The notes under the pieces: generated by a model
The model's input: only the letters and a program-made list of their open reading frames with translations
What the model was told of the DNA's origin: nothing
Database searches by the model: none
Assembly: GCA_965279205.1 (NCBI GenBank)
Contig: OZ257144.1
Span: forward strand, 186,001-250,000
Length of the DNA stretch: 64,000 nt
From: UBA7672 sp965279205
GTDB taxonomy: Bacteria > Pseudomonadota > Alphaproteobacteria > Caulobacterales > Hyphomonadaceae
Reading direction: 5' to 3'
Translations under genes and position numbers: made by a program
Shown: piece after piece, positions 49,640 to 58,206 of the stretch
Numbering within the stretch: position 1 is the first letter of the stretch
Layout: each line of letters starts with the position of its first letter

Positions 49640-52171
49640 CTAGGCCGCCGCGTCGCCATGATCCCGGCCATCGCGCGGGATGATCTGGCGTTTGCCTGAG
49701 TGATCCGCGCCGGAGATGATGCCTTCGCGTTCCATGCGCTCGATCATCGAGGCGGCGCGGTTGTAGCCGATACGCAGGACGCGCTGCACATAGGACGTGG
49801 TCGGGCGCTTGTCGCGGACGACGGCGGCGACAGCTTCGCGGTACATGTCCTCTTCCGGATCGCCTGAGCTCGTGCCGAAGGCGGCGTCGGCGACCGAGGC
49901 TTCTTCTTCCACCTCGTCGGTGATGCCTTCGATGTATTGCGGCGTGCCCTGGTCCTTGAGCCACGACACCACGCGCTCGACTTCCTCGTCCTTCACGAAC
50001 GGGCCGTGGACGCGGGTGATCTTGCCGCCCGACTGCATCCAGAGAAGGTCGCCCATGCCGAGAAGCTGTTCGGCGCCCTGCTCACCGAGAATGGTGCGCG
50101 AGTCGATCTTGGTGGTGACCATGTAGGAGATGCGGGTCGGGAAGTTGGCCTTGATCGTGCCGGTGATGACGTCGACCGAGGGGCGCTGCGTGGCGGTGAT
50201 GAGGTGGATGCCGGCCGCGCGCGCCATCTGGGCAATACGTTGCACTGCGCTCTCGATGTCCTTGCCGGCGACAAGCATGAGGTCGGCCATCTCGTCGATG
50301 ATGACCACGATGTGCGGCATAGGTTCGGGCTTGATGAGCTCGTTTTCCCAGATCGCTTCGCCGGTTTCTTTGTTCCAGCCAGTCTGTGTCTGGCGGGTGA
50401 GGTGCTCGCCCTTCGCGGCGGCTTCCTCGGCCTTCTGGTTGAAGCCGGCGAGATTGCGCACGCCCATCTTGGACATGATCTCGTAGCGGCTCTCCATTTC
50501 ACGCACGACCCACTTCAGGGCCAGCACGGCCTTCTGCGGGTCAGTGACCACAGGAGCAAGCAGGTGCGGGATACCCTCGTAGATCGAGAGTTCCAGCATC
50601 TTCGGGTCGATCATGATGAAGCGGCACTTCTCGGGCGGCAGCTTGAACATCAGCGACAGGATCATCGCGTTGATGCCGACCGACTTGCCCGAGCCGGTGG
50701 TGCCGGCGATGAGCAGGTGAGGCATCTTGCCGAGGTCAGCGATCATTGGCTGGCCTTCAATCGACTCACCCAGTGCGAGCGGGAGAGCGGCGCGGCTGCG
50801 CGAGAACTCGTTCGCGTTGAGCAGGTCGCGCAGATAGACGGTCTCGCGCGTCGGGTTCGGCAGTTCGATGCCGATGGCGTTGCGGCCGGGGATAACGGCG
50901 ACACGTGCCGAGGTCGCTGACATCGAACGCGCGATGTCGTCGGCGAGCGAGATGACCTGCGAGGACTTCACGCCCGGAGCGGGCTCAAGTTCGAACAGCG
51001 TGACGACGGGACCGGGGCGAACCTCGGTGATGCGGCCCTTCACCTTGAAGTCGTTGAACACGGCCTGCAGGCGGTCGGCCATGTCGAGCAGGCGAGCTTC
51101 GTCGACGTCGGACGAGCGTTGCGGCGGAATGTCGAGCAGTTCGATCGGTGGAATGGCGCTGTTTGCAACGCGCGCCGCCTGCTGCTGGGCCGCGGCAGCG
51201 CGTGCGCCGGGCTGCTGTGAGCTGGAGCGTGTAACATTGCGCGGCGCAGGAGCTGCGGCCGTAGCGGCGTCCGGAATGGGGCGGCTTTCGAGAACGCGTG
51301 GCGTGATCGGGCGCGTGCGGCCATCGGCGCCTTCGGCTTTCTCGACGGCAGTGAAGAAGCCGCGCTCGCCTTCCTCGAAGCCATCCTCTTCAGTGAAGAC
51401 GATCGGCTCGATGACTTCTTCCGGCTTCTTGCCAAACAGACGGGCGACGCCTTCGACCATGCCGCCGAGACCGCCCGACGTGGCAGGGCGAGAGGCAAGG
51501 GCAGGGACACCGACGATGGCCGGTGCGGGCTCGCGCTCGGTCTTGCGGGTCAGTGCGCGCCACAGCGAAGCGCCGTCGCTGGCGCCAAGACCCATTGCCA
51601 TCGCGGCGAAGAGGATGGCGGCGACGCCGGATAGTGCGGACGCCCACAGCTGGGGCTCGGGAATCTTGACTGCGGCAAACGGCGTCGCGCAGAGCGCGAG
51701 CATCAGTTCGCCGATGACGCCGCCGAGGCCCGCGGCCATGTCCCACGAACGCGGGATAGGCCATTCAGCAAGACAGCACGCCGCGAAGAGAATAGCGGCA
51801 AAGCCCCACATCCAGGCAGCCGGATCCTGCTGGCCGATGCCAAAGGCACGGCGAACGCCGGCGACCATCAGCGCGAAGCCGATCAGGATCGCGGTCCAGC
51901 CAAAGCCCTGCATCATCAGGTCGCCGCCAATGGCGCCGAGATGGCCGAACATGTTGGCGGGCGCGACCAGGATTTCCGCGCCTGTCTCCGGATCGATACC
52001 GGACGGGGCGAAGTTGAAGCTCGGATCATCCGCCGAAAAGGACGAGCATGCGCCACAGATGAAGACGCCAGCCGAGAACGCGCCGAGACCAGTCAGGAAA
52101 CGGCTCAGCGCGCCAGACCCGCGCGCCTCGTAGCCGTCGTCTCCAGAGTGGGGCGCACGCGGATGCGGCAT
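49640..52171 (-). CDS. ftsK: DNA translocase FtsK
   Basis: Septal DNA pump that clears the chromosome terminus and activates XerCD. 843 residues. Four transmembrane helices lie in the first 200 residues, followed by a proline- and alanine-rich linker (about 210-330). The motor has Walker A AGTTGSGKS and Walker B IVVIIDEMADLM, and the C-terminal gamma domain is a winged helix (TSYVQRVLRIGYNRAASMIERMEREGIIS). The ATG at 52171 is preferred over 52219 because gagg lies about eight bases upstream. lolA and xthA, the usual neighbours, are 2 kb downstream. Confidence 0.98.
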   Translation of the reverse strand: MPHPRAPHSGDDGYEARGSGALSRFLTGLGAFSAGVFICGACSSFSADDPSFNFAPSGIDPETGAEILVAPANMFGHLGAIGGDLMMQGFGWTAILIGFALMVAGVRRAFGIGQQDPAAWMWGFAAILFAACCLAEWPIPRSWDMAAGLGGVIGELMLALCATPFAAVKIPEPQLWASALSGVAAILFAAMAMGLGASDGASLWRALTRKTEREPAPAIVGVPALASRPATSGGLGGMVEGVARLFGKKPEEVIEPIVFTEEDGFEEGERGFFTAVEKAEGADGRTRPITPRVLESRPIPDAATAAAPAPRNVTRSSSQQPGARAAAAQQQAARVANSAIPPIELLDIPPQRSSDVDEARLLDMADRLQAVFNDFKVKGRITEVRPGPVVTLFELEPAPGVKSSQVISLADDIARSMSATSARVAVIPGRNAIGIELPNPTRETVYLRDLLNANEFSRSRAALPLALGESIEGQPMIADLGKMPHLLIAGTTGSGKSVGINAMILSLMFKLPPEKCRFIMIDPKMLELSIYEGIPHLLAPVVTDPQKAVLALKWVVREMESRYEIMSKMGVRNLAGFNQKAEEAAAKGEHLTRQTQTGWNKETGEAIWENELIKPEPMPHIVVIIDEMADLMLVAGKDIESAVQRIAQMARAAGIHLITATQRPSVDVITGTIKANFPTRISYMVTTKIDSRTILGEQGAEQLLGMGDLLWMQSGGKITRVHGPFVKDEEVERVVSWLKDQGTPQYIEGITDEVEEEASVADAAFGTSSGDPEEDMYREAVAAVVRDKRPTTSYVQRVLRIGYNRAASMIERMEREGIISGADHSGKRQIIPRDGRDHGDAAA

Positions 52172-52313
52172 GCCTTCGTCCTCGCTCGAACAAACAGGGG
52201 AAGTGAAGCAGGACGACACTGGCGCGGAGGGGCTTAACGGGGCGCTACCAAACCGGCTTTTCCACAGGCTTGGACCGGGAAAATATCGTTACGCTGGCGT
52301 TGTGAATTGGGAC
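52172..52313. other. ftsK upstream region
   Basis: 142 bp between ftsK and the minus-strand terminator. It contains one DnaA-box-like sequence (ttttccaca, 52258-52266) with one mismatch to consensus. No gene was found. Confidence 0.5.
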
Positions 52314-52355
52314 AAAAAAGGGCCCCGGAAGCGCGTTTCCGCAGCCTCCAGGGCC
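52314..52355 (-). terminator. Minus-strand intrinsic terminator
   Basis: On the minus strand: ggccc tggaggc t gcg gaaa cgc gcttccg gggcc c tttttt. The 15 bp stem has a gaaa tetraloop, one bulge and two G-T pairs. It is followed by six T residues, so it is one of the best terminators in the window. Confidence 0.85.
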
Positions 52356-52540
52356 TATCCCCATGATCCAGCCTTGCGGTGGTTCACATCGACAGGTTTA
52401 GCGGGGTTTTCCGGCGGCGCATGCAAGCCGGTAACGGCGGCCCTTTCGCCGGACGTCCATGCCCTGTTCCAAAGCGTGCACACGGGCAGGCGCCCAAAAC
52501 TTGTGCAGTTGCGAAGGAGTCCAAGACGCCGCGCCCCCCT
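52314..52540 (-). ncRNA. Candidate small RNA gene upstream of amtB
   Basis: A strong intrinsic terminator oriented to the minus strand ends at 52314, yet no minus-strand gene lies between it and the plus-strand amtB. The intervening minus-strand sequence has several hairpins, for example cggcg/cgccg around 52433-52452 and ccggc/gccgg around 52411-52430. This arrangement suggests a non-coding transcript of 150-230 nt. It did not match SRP RNA, tmRNA, 6S or RNase P motifs known to me. The 5' end is not defined. Confidence 0.35.
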
Positions 52541-52664
52541 TTGCTTGTCCAATGGGCAGCCTGACGCCCCTATCGGCGTCGCATCGTCCGGGGGCGGATC
52601 ACGTCCGTGTGGTGGGTGCGTTTGAGCTTTGGCGCCGGTTGCTAGTCAACCTCAGGGGAGACAA

Positions 52665-54284
52665 ATGACTAATAAAATCAGTCGACTGGATCGACTTTCA
52701 CTTTGGGGGACTGGTCTGAAAGCCGGTTTGGCGGCAATGGCCGCCGCTTTCGTGTTCACAACGCTGACGCCGGCAGTGGCTCAGCAGCCTGCTACGCCTC
52801 CGGCAGCGGAAGCGCCTGCGGCGGAGGCCCCGGCGGCAACCCCGGAGGCGGCGCCTGCACCTGAAGCAACGGTGGCGGCGGAAGAGCCTGCGGCAGCTGC
52901 GGGCGCGATCGAAGCTCCGGCGGCGACCGTGGACAAGGGCGACGAGACTTGGATGCTCGTCTCCACCATCCTCGTTCTTCTGATGATTATCCCCGGCCTC
53001 GCCCTGTTCTATGGCGGCCTGGTCCGCTCCAAAAACATGCTGTCGGTGCTGATGCAGGTCTCGACCGTGACCGTCATCGGTATGATCGCGTGGGCGCTGT
53101 GGGGCTACAGCCTCGCCTTCACCGATGGGGGCGACCTCAACGAATTCATCGGCGGAGGAGGGCGACTGTTCCTCAACGACGTGGTCGACGGAACGGTGAC
53201 GGATCTCTCCGACAACCTCGCGGCGACGTTCTCGACCGGGGTCTACATCCACGAGATCGTCTTCATCTGCTTCCAGATGACCTTCGCGTGCATCACCGCA
53301 GCGCTCGTCCTCGGCGGTCTCGCCGAGCGCGTGAAATTCGCTGGCATCGTGGTGTTCTCGATCGTGTGGCCGCTGCTCGTCTACTACCCGATCGCCCACA
53401 TGGTCTGGTTCTGGCCCGGCCCCGATCTGGTCGCAGCCAACCCTGAAGACCCGATCCGTGCAGGCTTCATCTGGGGCAAGGGCGCGCTCGACTTCGCCGG
53501 CGGCACCGTCGTCCACATCAATGCGGGTATCGCCGCTCTGATGGGCGCCATCGTTCTCGGCAAGCGCACCGGCTACAAGAAAGAGCCGATGCCGCCGCAC
53601 TCGCTGACGATGACGCTGATCGGCACCGGCCTTCTGTGGGTCGGCTGGTTCGGCTTCAACGCCGGCTCCAACCTCGAGTCGAACTACTATGCCGGCCTCG
53701 CCATGACGAACACCTTCCTCGCCACGGCTGCGGCAGGGTTCTCGTGGATGCTGGTGGAGTGGGTCCTGCGCCGTCGTCCCAGCCTGCTCGGCATGTGCTC
53801 GGGCATCGTTGCGGGGCTTGTTGCTGTCACGCCTGCCGCCGGCTTCGCCGGTCCGGTCGGCGCGATCATCCTCGGCCTCGTCGTCTCGCCGGTCTGCCTC
53901 TTCTTCTGCTCTACGGTGAAGAAGGTGCTCGGCTATGACGACTCGCTCGACGTGTTCGGCATCCACTGCATCGGCGGCATCATCGGCGCGCTGGGCACCG
54001 GCCTCCTGGTCAATCCGGCCTGGGGCGGCGCTGGCGTGGTCGACTATGTCGGCTGCTCGGAAGCCGGCAAGGTCCTCGCGACCTGCCCGGTCGCCGAATA
54101 CAACCTTGTTGCGCAGATGACGGCACAGGCCACCGGCGTGGTGATCACGCTGGTCTGGTCCGGCGTCATCAGCTTCGCGATCTGGTTCGCACTTCGCGTG
54201 CTTGGACTGCTGCGCGTGTCGCAGGACGTCGAGGAAGAAGGCCTCGACATCAACGAACACGGCGAGTCGGCCTACCACGTGTAG
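52665..54284 (+). CDS. amtB: Ammonium transporter AmtB with an extended N-terminus
   Basis: Trimeric ammonium channel. 539 residues, longer than the usual 400-450. A signal peptide (to about 40) and a segment of about 50 residues rich in Ala, Pro and Glu precede the first helix. Eleven helices follow. The twin histidines are in VVHINAG and DVFGIHCIGG, and the periplasmic gate has the conserved Phe/Trp near WFWPGP. gggg-ag lies five bases before the ATG. No PII gene (glnK) is adjacent, unlike most bacteria. A long untranslated leader lies upstream. Confidence 0.97.
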   Translation: MTNKISRLDRLSLWGTGLKAGLAAMAAAFVFTTLTPAVAQQPATPPAAEAPAAEAPAATPEAAPAPEATVAAEEPAAAAGAIEAPAATVDKGDETWMLVSTILVLLMIIPGLALFYGGLVRSKNMLSVLMQVSTVTVIGMIAWALWGYSLAFTDGGDLNEFIGGGGRLFLNDVVDGTVTDLSDNLAATFSTGVYIHEIVFICFQMTFACITAALVLGGLAERVKFAGIVVFSIVWPLLVYYPIAHMVWFWPGPDLVAANPEDPIRAGFIWGKGALDFAGGTVVHINAGIAALMGAIVLGKRTGYKKEPMPPHSLTMTLIGTGLLWVGWFGFNAGSNLESNYYAGLAMTNTFLATAAAGFSWMLVEWVLRRRPSLLGMCSGIVAGLVAVTPAAGFAGPVGAIILGLVVSPVCLFFCSTVKKVLGYDDSLDVFGIHCIGGIIGALGTGLLVNPAWGGAGVVDYVGCSEAGKVLATCPVAEYNLVAQMTAQATGVVITLVWSGVISFAIWFALRVLGLLRVSQDVEEEGLDINEHGESAYHV

Positions 54285-54366
54285 GATCGGCCCGAGTTAC
54301 CTCGCCCCGCTGGCGTTGCCGGCGCGACGCCCGAAACTTCGGAACTGGGGTGAGGCAGAGGGAATG

Positions 54367-54400
54367 GGGGCGCGGCTTAATCGCCGCGCCCCTTTTTCTT
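54367..54400 (+). terminator. Intrinsic terminator after amtB
   Basis: Perfect 10 bp stem ggggcgcggc / gccgcgcccc (54367-54392) with loop ttaatc, then tttttcttt. It is 83 bp beyond the amtB stop. Confidence 0.9.
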
Positions 54401-54428
54401 TCCGCGCCGGCTGGCTTATGTCTTGGCC

Positions 54429-55637
54429 ATGGCCGCTGCCCGGACCCCAAAGCGCTGTGACGTCGCCATTGCCGGCGGCGGGCCAGTGGGACTGACGCTG
54501 GCGCTCGCACTCGCGCGCCGCGGGTATGAGACGGTAGTGGCCGACGCCATGGCGCCGCCGAAACCCGGCAAGCCTGTTGCCGACAGTCGGGCCTATTTCA
54601 TCGCCTATGGGTGCTGGCGGATCTTCCGGGCGCTCGGACTGGAAGACCGGCTGCTGGCCGATGCCGAGCCGGTGACGCAGGTCGAGGCCGAGGGCCGGAT
54701 CGGCGGCATTTCCTTCATGGCGGAAGAGTGCAGCGAGCCGGTGCTCGGCTACATGATCGAGGCCTCGCGCCTGCTGCCTGTGCTGCATGAGGCGGTGGCG
54801 GCGGAGCAGGGCGTCAGCCTGAAGGCGCCGGCAAAGGTCGAGAGCGTGTCGTTCGGTGATCCGTACGCGGTGCTGCAGCTAGGCTCGGGCGAGGTGCGGG
54901 CGTCGCTGGTCGTCGGATGCGATGGCGCTCGGTCGGTGGTGCGCAAGGCGGCGGGACTGAGATTCGAAGGCTGGGACTATGACGCGACAGCTATCTCCAC
55001 GACGGTGAAGCTCGGCCAGCCGCACAACGGAGCGGCGCGGCAGGTCTTCCTGCCGGGTGGACCGATGGCGGTGCTGCCTCTCAAGGATGGCCGCGCCAAC
55101 CTGATCTGGATGGAGAAGGCGGCGGTGGCGGCAGCGCTGGTTGCGCTCAGCGAACGGGATTTCGAGCTTGAGCTGGCGAAGAAGGCGGGCGCTTTCCTGC
55201 CCGACGCCAGACTGGCTGGACCGCGGCATGCGTTTCCGGTCGGGCTCTATGTAGCAGAACGCTTCCATGGATCTCGCGCGGCGCTGGCAGGCGACAGCGC
55301 ACATGTGATCCATCCGTTGGGCGGGCAGGGGCTCAATCTCGGACTCAAGGATGCGGCAGCCTTGGTCGATGTGATCGTCGAGGCCGGCCGGGTCGGGCTG
55401 GACATCGGGGCCGAGAGCGCGCTGGAGCCCTATACGCGCTGGCGGCGGGCCGATGTGGCCGCAACGGCGGCGGCGATGGAAGGTTTTGCGCGCGTGTTCT
55501 CCTCGCCTCTGCCAGTGAGACTGGCGGCTGGCCTTGCGATGTCGGCGGCGGGCTCGCTGCGCGAGGCGCGCAAGCTGTTTGCGAAAGAGGCGGGTGGTGA
55601 TCTGGGCGAACTGCCGAGCCTGATGGCGCGGACATAG
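54429..55637 (+). CDS. UbiH/UbiF/COQ6 family FAD monooxygenase
   Basis: 402 residues. The FAD motif CDVAIAGGGPVGLTLALALARRG opens the protein. DG near residue 160 (VVGCDGARSVVRK) and AALAGDSAHVIHPLGGQGLNLGLKDAAAL are the second and third FAD/NADH signatures. Members hydroxylate the ubiquinone ring precursor. The ATG at 54429 is the first residue of the conserved N-terminus. It follows amtB after a terminator, so it has its own promoter. Confidence 0.92.
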   Translation: MAAARTPKRCDVAIAGGGPVGLTLALALARRGYETVVADAMAPPKPGKPVADSRAYFIAYGCWRIFRALGLEDRLLADAEPVTQVEAEGRIGGISFMAEECSEPVLGYMIEASRLLPVLHEAVAAEQGVSLKAPAKVESVSFGDPYAVLQLGSGEVRASLVVGCDGARSVVRKAAGLRFEGWDYDATAISTTVKLGQPHNGAARQVFLPGGPMAVLPLKDGRANLIWMEKAAVAAALVALSERDFELELAKKAGAFLPDARLAGPRHAFPVGLYVAERFHGSRAALAGDSAHVIHPLGGQGLNLGLKDAAALVDVIVEAGRVGLDIGAESALEPYTRWRRADVAATAAAMEGFARVFSSPLPVRLAAGLAMSAAGSLREARKLFAKEAGGDLGELPSLMART

Positions 55638-55698
55638 GTTCGCGCTCTCGCTGGCGGGGCCGGCGGGTTGGGTTTTCCGGAAATGAGCGCGCGGCCGC

Positions 55699-56181
55699 CT
55701 AGGCGGGCGCGGTTTCGCCTCCCCCTGGAAGGGGGAGGTCAGGTTCTGACGCAGTCAGAATCTGGGTGGGGGTCTTTCTGGCCGGCGGGCGCGGGACGAA
55801 GTGATCCCCGCCCGGATTTCGGCTTCGCCGAAATGCCGACCTCCCCTTTCCAAGGGGAGGTGTTCCCCTCGGACCAATGTGCGTGAGCACGCCCTCGTGC
55901 TTCGAGACGATCGCGTCGCGATCCCTCAGCATGAAGGCTTCGATAGTCTGGCTGTTCGTTGCAGCCGGTTTGCTTTCCTGGATGATGCCGGTCCATCCTT
56001 CGGGCAGCGCGGTCGGCGTCACGTCGCTGTGGCATTCAGCGGGAAGACGGCGGGCGCGCATCTGGACGAAAGAACCAACGTTGAGCACAAGCTCGACGAA
56101 CATGCGCAGCAGCGCTGCCAGCCAAGGCTGGGGAAGCGATGGGGTTACCAGCCCGTTTGCGCAGGTTCGTGCCTGGGTCAT
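55699..56181 (-). CDS. Hypothetical small protein whose C-terminus runs into a repeat
   Basis: About 110 residues look protein-like: QPWLAALLRMFVELVLNVG is a single hydrophobic helix, followed by SFVQMRARRLPAE and a stretch IEAFMLRDRDAIVSKHEGVL. The next 45-50 residues are encoded by the palindromic repeat at 55719-55865, so the C-terminus is probably an accidental extension. An ORF on the other strand (55877-56227) looks less plausible. No family was recognised. Confidence 0.4.
   Translation of the reverse strand: MTQARTCANGLVTPSLPQPWLAALLRMFVELVLNVGSFVQMRARRLPAECHSDVTPTALPEGWTGIIQESKPAATNSQTIEAFMLRDRDAIVSKHEGVLTHIGPRGTPPLGKGRSAFRRSRNPGGDHFVPRPPARKTPTQILTASEPDLPLPGGGETAPA
55719..55865. repeat. 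Intergenic palindromic repeat with hairpins at both ends
   Basis: The left part contains cctccccctggaagggggagg, and the right part cctcccctttccaaggggagg. In between lies a third hairpin, ttctgac-gca-gtcagaa (55745-55761). It resembles the first repeat at 741-871 in design but not in sequence. Confidence 0.65.
55880..55940. repeat. Degenerate inverted repeat of the ctcatgcttcgag type
   Basis: A short stretch with gtgcttcgagacg and cgtcgcgatccctcagcat in inverted orientation recalls a common alphaproteobacterial palindromic element. The match is imperfect. Confidence 0.4.
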
Positions 56182-56292
56182 GGGCGCGAGTATCCGCCCG
56201 GTCCGAGGGGACGGGGATAACTATTGAGTCGCGCTCAATGGATTCAGGGCCGTAAGGCCTTTGGCTGTGGGATAACCGTTCTAAAATCTCGG

Positions 56293-56394
56293 TGTCATCC
56301 CGGAAACGGCGAAGCTGTTGTCCGGGATCCATTCATCAAGTGGGACGATCAGAGAAATGGTTCCCGGACAGCGCTGCGCGCTTCCGGGATGACA
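56293..56394. repeat. 102-bp nested inverted repeat with 13-bp perfect ends
   Basis: tgtcatcccggaa (56293-56305) is perfectly inverted in ttccgggatgaca (56382-56394). Inside, tgtccgggatccat and atggttcccggaca form a second inverted pair. It has the size and shape of a small non-autonomous palindromic element and contains no gene. Confidence 0.75.
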
Positions 56395-56422
56395 AGCGGA
56401 GGAATACGCGTTTGCCGAACCG

Positions 56423-56794
56423 TCACTCCCGCGAAAGACCAAGATCCTTCAGCCGGCCGAGATAGGCCGCCATGCGGGAGGTCTTCTGCTCGGAGAGCTC
56501 GCGCAATAAGGCCCAGGTGAAGAGGCCGGTGTCGTGGCCGTCGTCGAAGCGGATGCGGAGGGCGTAGCGGCCGACAGGTTCGGCGCCGATGACGCCGACA
56601 TGTCGCTTCTTTGTGGGCGGGGGTGGGCGGTCACCGCCATGGCCCTTGGTTTCGGCGCTGGGGCTTTCGACCCGCAGGAGTTCGTAGGGGATCGAGGCCT
56701 CGTACCCGTCGTCGAAGCGGACGAGGAGCTGTGCTTCGGCCTTCTGGAAACGGAGGTCGACAGGCCAGGGCGGATCATGGCGCGGGGCGGCCAC
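56423..56794 (-). CDS. DUF971 (GBBH-like N-terminal domain) protein
   Basis: 123 residues. The domain of the family is spread over RFDDGYEASIPYELLRVESPSAE and IGAEPVGRYALRIRFDDGHDTGLFTWALLREL. DUF971 is related to the N-terminal domain of gamma-butyrobetaine hydroxylase and is found in iron-sulphur-related proteins. It starts with GTG that shares one base with the stop of the Trm112-like gene. Confidence 0.9.
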   Translation of the reverse strand: MAAPRHDPPWPVDLRFQKAEAQLLVRFDDGYEASIPYELLRVESPSAETKGHGGDRPPPPTKKRHVGVIGAEPVGRYALRIRFDDGHDTGLFTWALLRELSEQKTSRMAAYLGRLKDLGLSRE

Positions 56795-57018
56795 TAGTCC
56801 TGGGCGCCGATGTCGCGCGCCTCGTCGCGAAGCATCACGGGGACGCCGTTGCGGATGGGGAAGGCGAGACCCGCGGCGCGGCTGACCAGCTCGTTCGCCT
56901 CGCGGTCATAGGTGAGCGCCGAGCGCGTCACTGGGCAGACCAGGACTTCGAGAAGACGCGGATCGACGCCGGGGTCGGCGTCCATCGGCTCATCGGATTT
57001 CTTTGCAGTGCTGCTCAT
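56794..57018 (-). CDS. Trm112-like protein
   Basis: 74 residues. The family core is LLEVLVCPVTRSALTYDREANELVSRAAGLAFPIRNGVPVML. Trm112 partners activate methyltransferases in eukaryotes and archaea; the bacterial role is not established. The ATG at 57018 overlaps the LON-domain gene stop by four bases. Confidence 0.92.
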   Translation of the reverse strand: MSSTAKKSDEPMDADPGVDPRLLEVLVCPVTRSALTYDREANELVSRAAGLAFPIRNGVPVMLRDEARDIGAQD

Positions 57019-57674
57019 TGAACGTATCCGCCACCCTGACCCGGCCGCTCCATCATTAGCAGAGTTATGAGCGCCGTGCACCGCTCTTCGAGCGTGCGCG
57101 CCTCAAGAAGCGCCTGCTTCTCCGAATTCGTAAAGGGGCAGCCTGCCGAAAGGGAGTTGATAAGGGTGTCGACGGGCGCCTCTTCCACCGCGGACCAGTC
57201 GGCCTTCATGCTGCCGCGCTCGAGGTAGGATCTGAGCGCATCGGCGAGCCGGGCGCGGGCGGTGTCAGCGAGCCCGGGGTCGCGGACAAGGTCGGCGGCA
57301 AAGGGCTCCCAGTCGGCGCGGGCGATGCGATAGGCCCCCTCGTGGACGATCTCTTCCTTGACCCGGAAGCGCGAAATGCCCGTCAGAGCGATGAGATAGC
57401 GGCCGTCCTCAGTCTCCTGGAAACCGGTGATTCGGCCCGCGCAGCCGACCATCGCCAGCTCGGGAGTGTCCTCATCGGTGGGTGTTATGAGGCCAGCCGG
57501 CTGGATCATGCCGATCAGCCGGTGGCCTACGAGGGCGGCATCGACCATCGACAGATAGCGGGGCTCGAAGATGTTGAGCGGCAGGACGGCGCGCGGAAAC
57601 AGCAGTGCGCCGCCCAGCGGAAAGACCGGAATGGCGACCGGAAGGTCGGAAGGTTTTCTATAGGCGCGCGGCAC
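57015..57674 (-). CDS. LON N-terminal domain protein
   Basis: 219 residues, a stand-alone substrate-binding LON domain (DLPVAIPVFPLGGALLFPRAVLPLNIFEPRYLSMV) with a helical C-terminal part. It lacks the ATPase and protease domains. In alphaproteobacteria it usually forms an operon with a thioredoxin-like chaperone and Trm112. Here the chaperone gene (60418-61356) is 2.7 kb away. Confidence 0.92.
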   Translation of the reverse strand: MPRAYRKPSDLPVAIPVFPLGGALLFPRAVLPLNIFEPRYLSMVDAALVGHRLIGMIQPAGLITPTDEDTPELAMVGCAGRITGFQETEDGRYLIALTGISRFRVKEEIVHEGAYRIARADWEPFAADLVRDPGLADTARARLADALRSYLERGSMKADWSAVEEAPVDTLINSLSAGCPFTNSEKQALLEARTLEERCTALITLLMMERPGQGGGYVQ

Positions 57675-57795
57675 TGAGCAGCCTCTGAACCGGACGGCGA
57701 CCCCACACGATACGGCGACACCCTAGCATGACATGGCGTTGCCGTCGCCCGAGTCCAGTCACGGGGTCTAGTCCTGCGGGTCCAGCGGCCTCCGC

Positions 57796-58206
57796 TCAAG
57801 GCGTGAAGGCGTGGACCAAAAGCGCCCCAGCGATCGCAAGATAGGCCAGCAACGTGCCCATCGTCCCCGCGAGGCGGCCGAAGGAGAAGCCGCCGGAGGA
57901 GGCAAGGCCGGTCGCGTGCAGGATGCGCGACACGAACAGAACGAGGCCCGCCACGTGGATGTACCAGGCCGGCATGCCGAGAAGAGCAAGACCTGCGATG
58001 CCCGCCATCAGCGGCGGCACGTCTTCCACGGCGTTGAGCTGGACGCGGGTGATGCGGCTGAATTCCGGTGTGGTCTCGCCGGAGGGAATTTTCATGACGC
58101 CGCGGCGGTTGCCGACATAGAGCTTGAGCCCGAGCATCAGCACGATGAGCAGGCCGATATTGAGCGCAGCCGCCTGCGCCGATGTCATGTTGAAAAAGAT
58201 GTCCAC
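57796..58206 (-). CDS. MAPEG family membrane protein
   Basis: 136 residues, four transmembrane helices. The family motif is PEFSRITRVQLNAVEDVPPLM, followed by a long hydrophobic stretch. MAPEG proteins include glutathione transferases and related enzymes. The GTG at 58206 has ggggagg five to six bases upstream, and the longer frame from 58308 would read through a strong hairpin. The leader has two mutually exclusive hairpins that include this ribosome binding site. Confidence 0.85.
   Translation of the reverse strand: MDIFFNMTSAQAAALNIGLLIVLMLGLKLYVGNRRGVMKIPSGETTPEFSRITRVQLNAVEDVPPLMAGIAGLALLGMPAWYIHVAGLVLFVSRILHATGLASSGGFSFGRLAGTMGTLLAYLAIAGALLVHAFTP

Noticed and set aside
52258..52266. 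DnaA-box-like ttttccaca upstream of ftsK
   Set aside because: Single one-mismatch site without other origin features.
52355..52552. 65-codon minus-strand frame in the candidate RNA region
   Set aside because: No ribosome binding site, atypical composition; the terminator suits a non-coding RNA better.
52698..54278. 526-codon minus-strand frame opposite amtB
   Set aside because: His/Arg/Asp-rich antisense shadow without any recognisable domain.
55877..56227. Plus-strand frame in the repeat region
   Set aside because: Contains one hydrophobic stretch but then loses protein character and lies antisense to a better candidate.
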